Positions 63,984 through 64,000 of a stretch of DNA of 64,000 nucleotides are shown in pieces (within the stretch, counting starts at the first letter, position 1; each line of letters opens with the position of its first letter). Both the position numbers and the translations under genes were made by a program. The notes under the pieces were generated by a model. The model saw only the letters and a list, made by a program, of their open reading frames with translations, ran no database searches and was not told the origin of the DNA. Source of the stretch: Opitutaceae bacterium (GTDB taxonomy: Bacteria > Verrucomicrobiota > Verrucomicrobiia > Opitutales > Opitutaceae); NCBI GenBank assembly GCA_028281165.1, contig JANQKI010000253.1, positions 25,995-89,994 on the forward strand, in the 5' to 3' direction.

Positions 63984-64000
63984 GTTAGGAAGTCTCGACG

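Noticed and set aside
1..64000. tRNA, rRNA, CRISPR or insertion sequence
   Set aside because: I found no cloverleaf, rRNA stretch, spaced direct repeats or transposase frame; short ncRNAs cannot be excluded by eye.

Overview
The window looks like a chromosomal segment of a Gram-negative bacterium, most likely a marine Verrucomicrobiota (Opitutae / Puniceicoccales-like). This is inferred from moderate GC, a compact dcw cluster with a fused MurC-MurB and a LysM gene between murD and ftsW, and von Willebrand A (VWA) proteins carrying an SFLDC[VI]CCGFGA membrane motif. Lipoproteins, TolC-type secretion and ExbB/ExbD point to two membranes. I saw no rRNA, tRNA, CRISPR array, prophage or insertion sequence.

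Region 1 (1-13678, + strand): division and cell-wall cluster murF (cut by the window edge), mraY, murD, LysM protein, ftsW, murG, murC-murB fusion, ddl, ftsQ, ftsA, ftsZ, with overlaps or tiny gaps. Together these make UDP-MurNAc-pentapeptide, lipid I and lipid II, and the divisome core. A response-regulator/histidine-kinase protein converges on ftsZ. DinB-like and NRDE-family genes follow.

Region 2 (17154-24210): the most unusual part. Three lipoproteins (two paralogues and a glycine-zipper protein) on the - strand are divergent from a + strand set: a MotA/TolQ/ExbB-like channel subunit, a degenerate Hsp70/actin-like protein, and two VWA proteins. Each VWA protein has one N-terminal membrane helix with an Asp at residue 17, placed as in ExbD/TolR/MotB. 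I read this as a candidate undescribed ion-driven envelope machine in which the VWA proteins replace ExbD/MotB.

Region 3 (24305-35245): an SRPBCC protein, then a type I secretion operon (TolC, REC-PAS protein, ABC transporter with inactive C39-like domain, HlyD adaptor) with chained overlaps and an apparent non-standard start for TolC. Then come a HAL2-like bisphosphate nucleotidase, a PolB-like 3'-5' exonuclease, and a P-loop NTPase-pentapeptide-FGE-fold protein resembling STAND/NACHT sensors.

Region 4 (35246-54397): metabolic and housekeeping genes: cysK, an AraC regulator, leuCD, exbB-exbD, an epimerase, a HAD phosphatase, coaD, pgsA-pgpA, a CNNM/CBS protein with lgt, purE-purK, glpK, a SlyD-like FKBP, a methyltransferase and the membrane pyrophosphatase hppA. 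Dispersed GTAG-hairpin (REP/BIME-like) repeats lie at about 44.7, 48.7-48.9, 61.1 and 63.96 kb.

Region 5 (54696-64000): an SGNH hydrolase, an SdpI-family protein, a 1042-residue membrane coiled-coil protein of unknown role, a glycine-rich exported protein, a methyltransferase, a Tat-exported aldo/keto reductase, and an ECF sigma factor overlapping a membrane anti-sigma-like gene.
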